Assembly (NCBI GenBank): GCA_016219015.1
Contig: JACRCL010000001.1
Location: 1-64,000 of the forward strand
Direction of reading: 5' to 3'
Length of the DNA: 64,000 nt
From: Deltaproteobacteria bacterium
GTDB lineage: Bacteria > Desulfobacterota > GWC2-55-46
The position numbers and the translations under genes were made by a program. This document shows positions 62,610-64,000 of this stretch, piece after piece. Within the stretch, counting starts at the first letter, position 1; the number at the start of each line of letters is the position of its first letter. The notes beneath the pieces were generated by a model that saw nothing but the letters and a program-made list of their open reading frames with translations, did no database searches and had not been told where the DNA came from.

Positions 62610-64000
62610 CTTGCCTTTCGTTCCTTTCAGCCGTGACGGTGAAGTTCACCTCGTTATAGCCCCTCCAGACCCACCATGCCGTATCGTCGACCTCGCCCAA
62701 TGAATGGTAGAGCCTGAGGAAGAACCTGTCCTCCATCGAATCCGTGTACTTTATCATCGGCACCGAAAAGAGCCGGGACTTGTCCGTGCTGACGGTTACT
62801 ATTTTCTCGCTGTCGCCTATCCTCACCCATCCTTCGGTGGCCCCGAGGCAGGATGACGCCGAAACGCCCTGGTTTACGGGTTCGTCCTGCGCTATCGTAT
62901 GGCCCTTCAGGTAGAACCTCTCAGGCGACATCCCGCCGTTCACGGTCTCGAACCAGAGGGAGTCCCTGTCAAAGCCGTTGGGCAGGAAAGTGAATATCCC
63001 GAGCCTCAGTGAAGACGCCGTCAGCCCTGCCACCTTGAGCCTGTATGTGACCGATATCCGGGGCCCGGTCTTCGATATTTCGAAACTCTTCCAGAGCGTG
63101 CCGATATCTACCGGTATGACCGAGCTTAAGACGACAGAGCCGTCGGTTTCATTTATATCTATCTTTGCCTGCTTGAGGTCGGCCGTCTTTTTGCCGTCCT
63201 TTGAGATGTTTATGAGGTGCCCGCTGAAAAAATCCGCCCCAAGGGCGATATCCTCGTAAAAACCGTGCGGGATGGTGCCCACGAGGGGCATTTTCGAGAC
63301 CTGCGGAAAGGCAACCGACTTTATGGCGGAGCCCTTGTTCTTTATGAACTCCGCGTCCACGGTCCCGGTGGAGACCCTTACGATGTTATCGGAATCTTCT
63401 ATTATCGCCCTGCGGGCCTTTGTTATGGCCGGGGTTGTCCCGGTCACGATGGGCCCGAAGGCCGTCTTTCCTCCCGCGTAGGAATACGCGGCCTTCCCGC
63501 ACCCGGCGAGCAGGCTTTCGGTAGTGAGCTTGAGCCAGCCGAGCCTGTTCTGGAAGGACTGGAACTTCTCGTCTATCGTATTTGTCCTGAAGTCGCTCCC
63601 CCACAGCTCGCAGAGGGTCTCCTTGAAGCAGATTAGCTGCTCTTCCGGAACGCCCGTCTCCATCAGCCTTTTTATGTTCTCATATACCTTGTAGCATTCG
63701 GTATTGATGTGGACGCTGTCCCTCCCGGCCACTGCCCAGCGCACGGGGTTGTACTTCTCCTGCTTCTTGCATACGATGGGGGATTCCGTTGATTCGAGCT
63801 TGATCGCGTTGAAGGCCCCGGTGGCGCCCTTAAAGGACTTAAGTATTGCGCCCGGAAGGAGATGGGCCGCCCTCTTGCTCTCTTTCAGCCTCGTCATTAT
63901 CTCTTTTATCTTTTTAAACTCCCCGCCCTCCGCCACACCGATGCCCGGCCTGTAGTCGAAGACCTCGGCGTCGTTAGTGTAGAGCGCGAAGGCGCGTACG
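62590..64000 (-). CDS. GH57-like glycoside hydrolase/glucanotransferase family protein (5' partial)
   Basis: The frame is open to the window edge; the start lies beyond 64000. The GTG at 63936 looks internal because residues upstream of it (VRAFALYTNDAEVFDYRPG) match the conserved GH57 motif of the catalytic barrel's end. The visible 469 residues include a helical part and a C-terminal beta-sandwich (about 285-460), as in alpha-amylase/4-alpha-glucanotransferase and DUF1926-type proteins. Catalytic residues lie outside the visible part. It overlaps the Maf-type gene by 20 bases and should be co-expressed with it, so it may act on a surface or flagellar glycan, or on storage glucan. Confidence 0.55.
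   Translation of the reverse strand, partial: VRAFALYTNDAEVFDYRPGIGVAEGGEFKKIKEIMTRLKESKRAAHLLPGAILKSFKGATGAFNAIKLESTESPIVCKKQEKYNPVRWAVAGRDSVHINTECYKVYENIKRLMETGVPEEQLICFKETLCELWGSDFRTNTIDEKFQSFQNRLGWLKLTTESLLAGCGKAAYSYAGGKTAFGPIVTGTTPAITKARRAIIEDSDNIVRVSTGTVDAEFIKNKGSAIKSVAFPQVSKMPLVGTIPHGFYEDIALGADFFSGHLINISKDGKKTADLKQAKIDINETDGSVVLSSVIPVDIGTLWKSFEISKTGPRISVTYRLKVAGLTASSLRLGIFTFLPNGFDRDSLWFETVNGGMSPERFYLKGHTIAQDEPVNQGVSASSCLGATEGWVRIGDSEKIVTVSTDKSRLFSVPMIKYTDSMEDRFFLRLYHSLGEVDDTAWWVWRGYNEVNFTVTAERNERQDGRARK

Noticed and set aside
63936-63938. GTG at 63936 as the real start of the GH57-like protein
   Set aside because: The upstream in-frame residues to the window edge match the conserved GH57 end-of-barrel motif, so the gene extends beyond the window.

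Overview
The window is a GC-rich bacterial chromosome segment from a Gram-negative, flagellated bacterium. It has signal-peptidase-II lipoproteins, TolQ/TolR-type proteins and flagellar genes. The run pheA-hisC-aroF-tyrA-aroA-cmk-ispH-rpsA-sppA-ihfB is an order I know from Geobacter-like deltaproteobacteria and relatives. An ATP-citrate lyase pair next to a monomeric isocitrate dehydrogenase suggests a reductive-TCA autotroph or mixotroph. I would place it in the Desulfobacterota/Nitrospirota neighbourhood; the genus cannot be read from the sequence.

Layout. 1-4871 (+): end of an isoprenylcysteine-methyltransferase-like gene, three small uncharacterised membrane or exported proteins (two His-rich), a Cu(I) P-type ATPase with two YHS domains, and a membrane-anchored SAM methyltransferase. 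4946-11529 (-): aclA, aclB and icd. 12203-22928 (-): HIT protein, ihfB, sppA, rpsA, ispH, cmk and the aromatic amino acid genes aroA, tyrA, aroF, hisC, pheA. 23154-27629 (-): accA and dnaE. 28048-31292 (-): iron block fur, feoB, dtxR-like, preceded by tRNA-Gly. 31534-36304: epimerase, a divergent secreted beta-helix protein, a rhodanese with an in-frame TGA at its active site, and a nicotinamidase. 36584-45007: M16 peptidase, fused membrane/spermidine-synthase-like protein, GT39-type transferase, lipoprotein SppA and a ribbon-helix-helix protein. 45130-53233 (-): LOG protein, guaA, guaB, ppx, exbD, exbB, gamma-carbonic anhydrase and tilS. 53498-64000 (-): PilZ, HD-GYP response regulator, response regulator, a FlgM-candidate small protein, fliT/fliS/fliD/flaG/fliC, and a likely flagellin-modification block (unknown protein, Maf-type protein, end of a GH57-like protein).

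Non-coding DNA is unusually rich in dispersed structured repeats. I distinguish five families (R1 to R5), about 19 copies, nearly all in short gaps at gene ends. R4 is the most striking: two copies have identical cores but different, self-complementary arms, and a third diverged copy keeps an internal stem by compensatory changes.

The observations most worth following are (1) the rhodanese at 35213-35545, a candidate selenoprotein with a SECIS-like hairpin after the TGA; (2) the R4 hairpin family; (3) ppx, which appears to start at an AUA codon directly after the exbD stop; (4) two good sigma-28 promoters, one before fliC and one before a 60-residue FlgM candidate; and (5) the enlarged, divergent AclA. 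No CRISPR array, rRNA, prophage or intact insertion sequence was seen.
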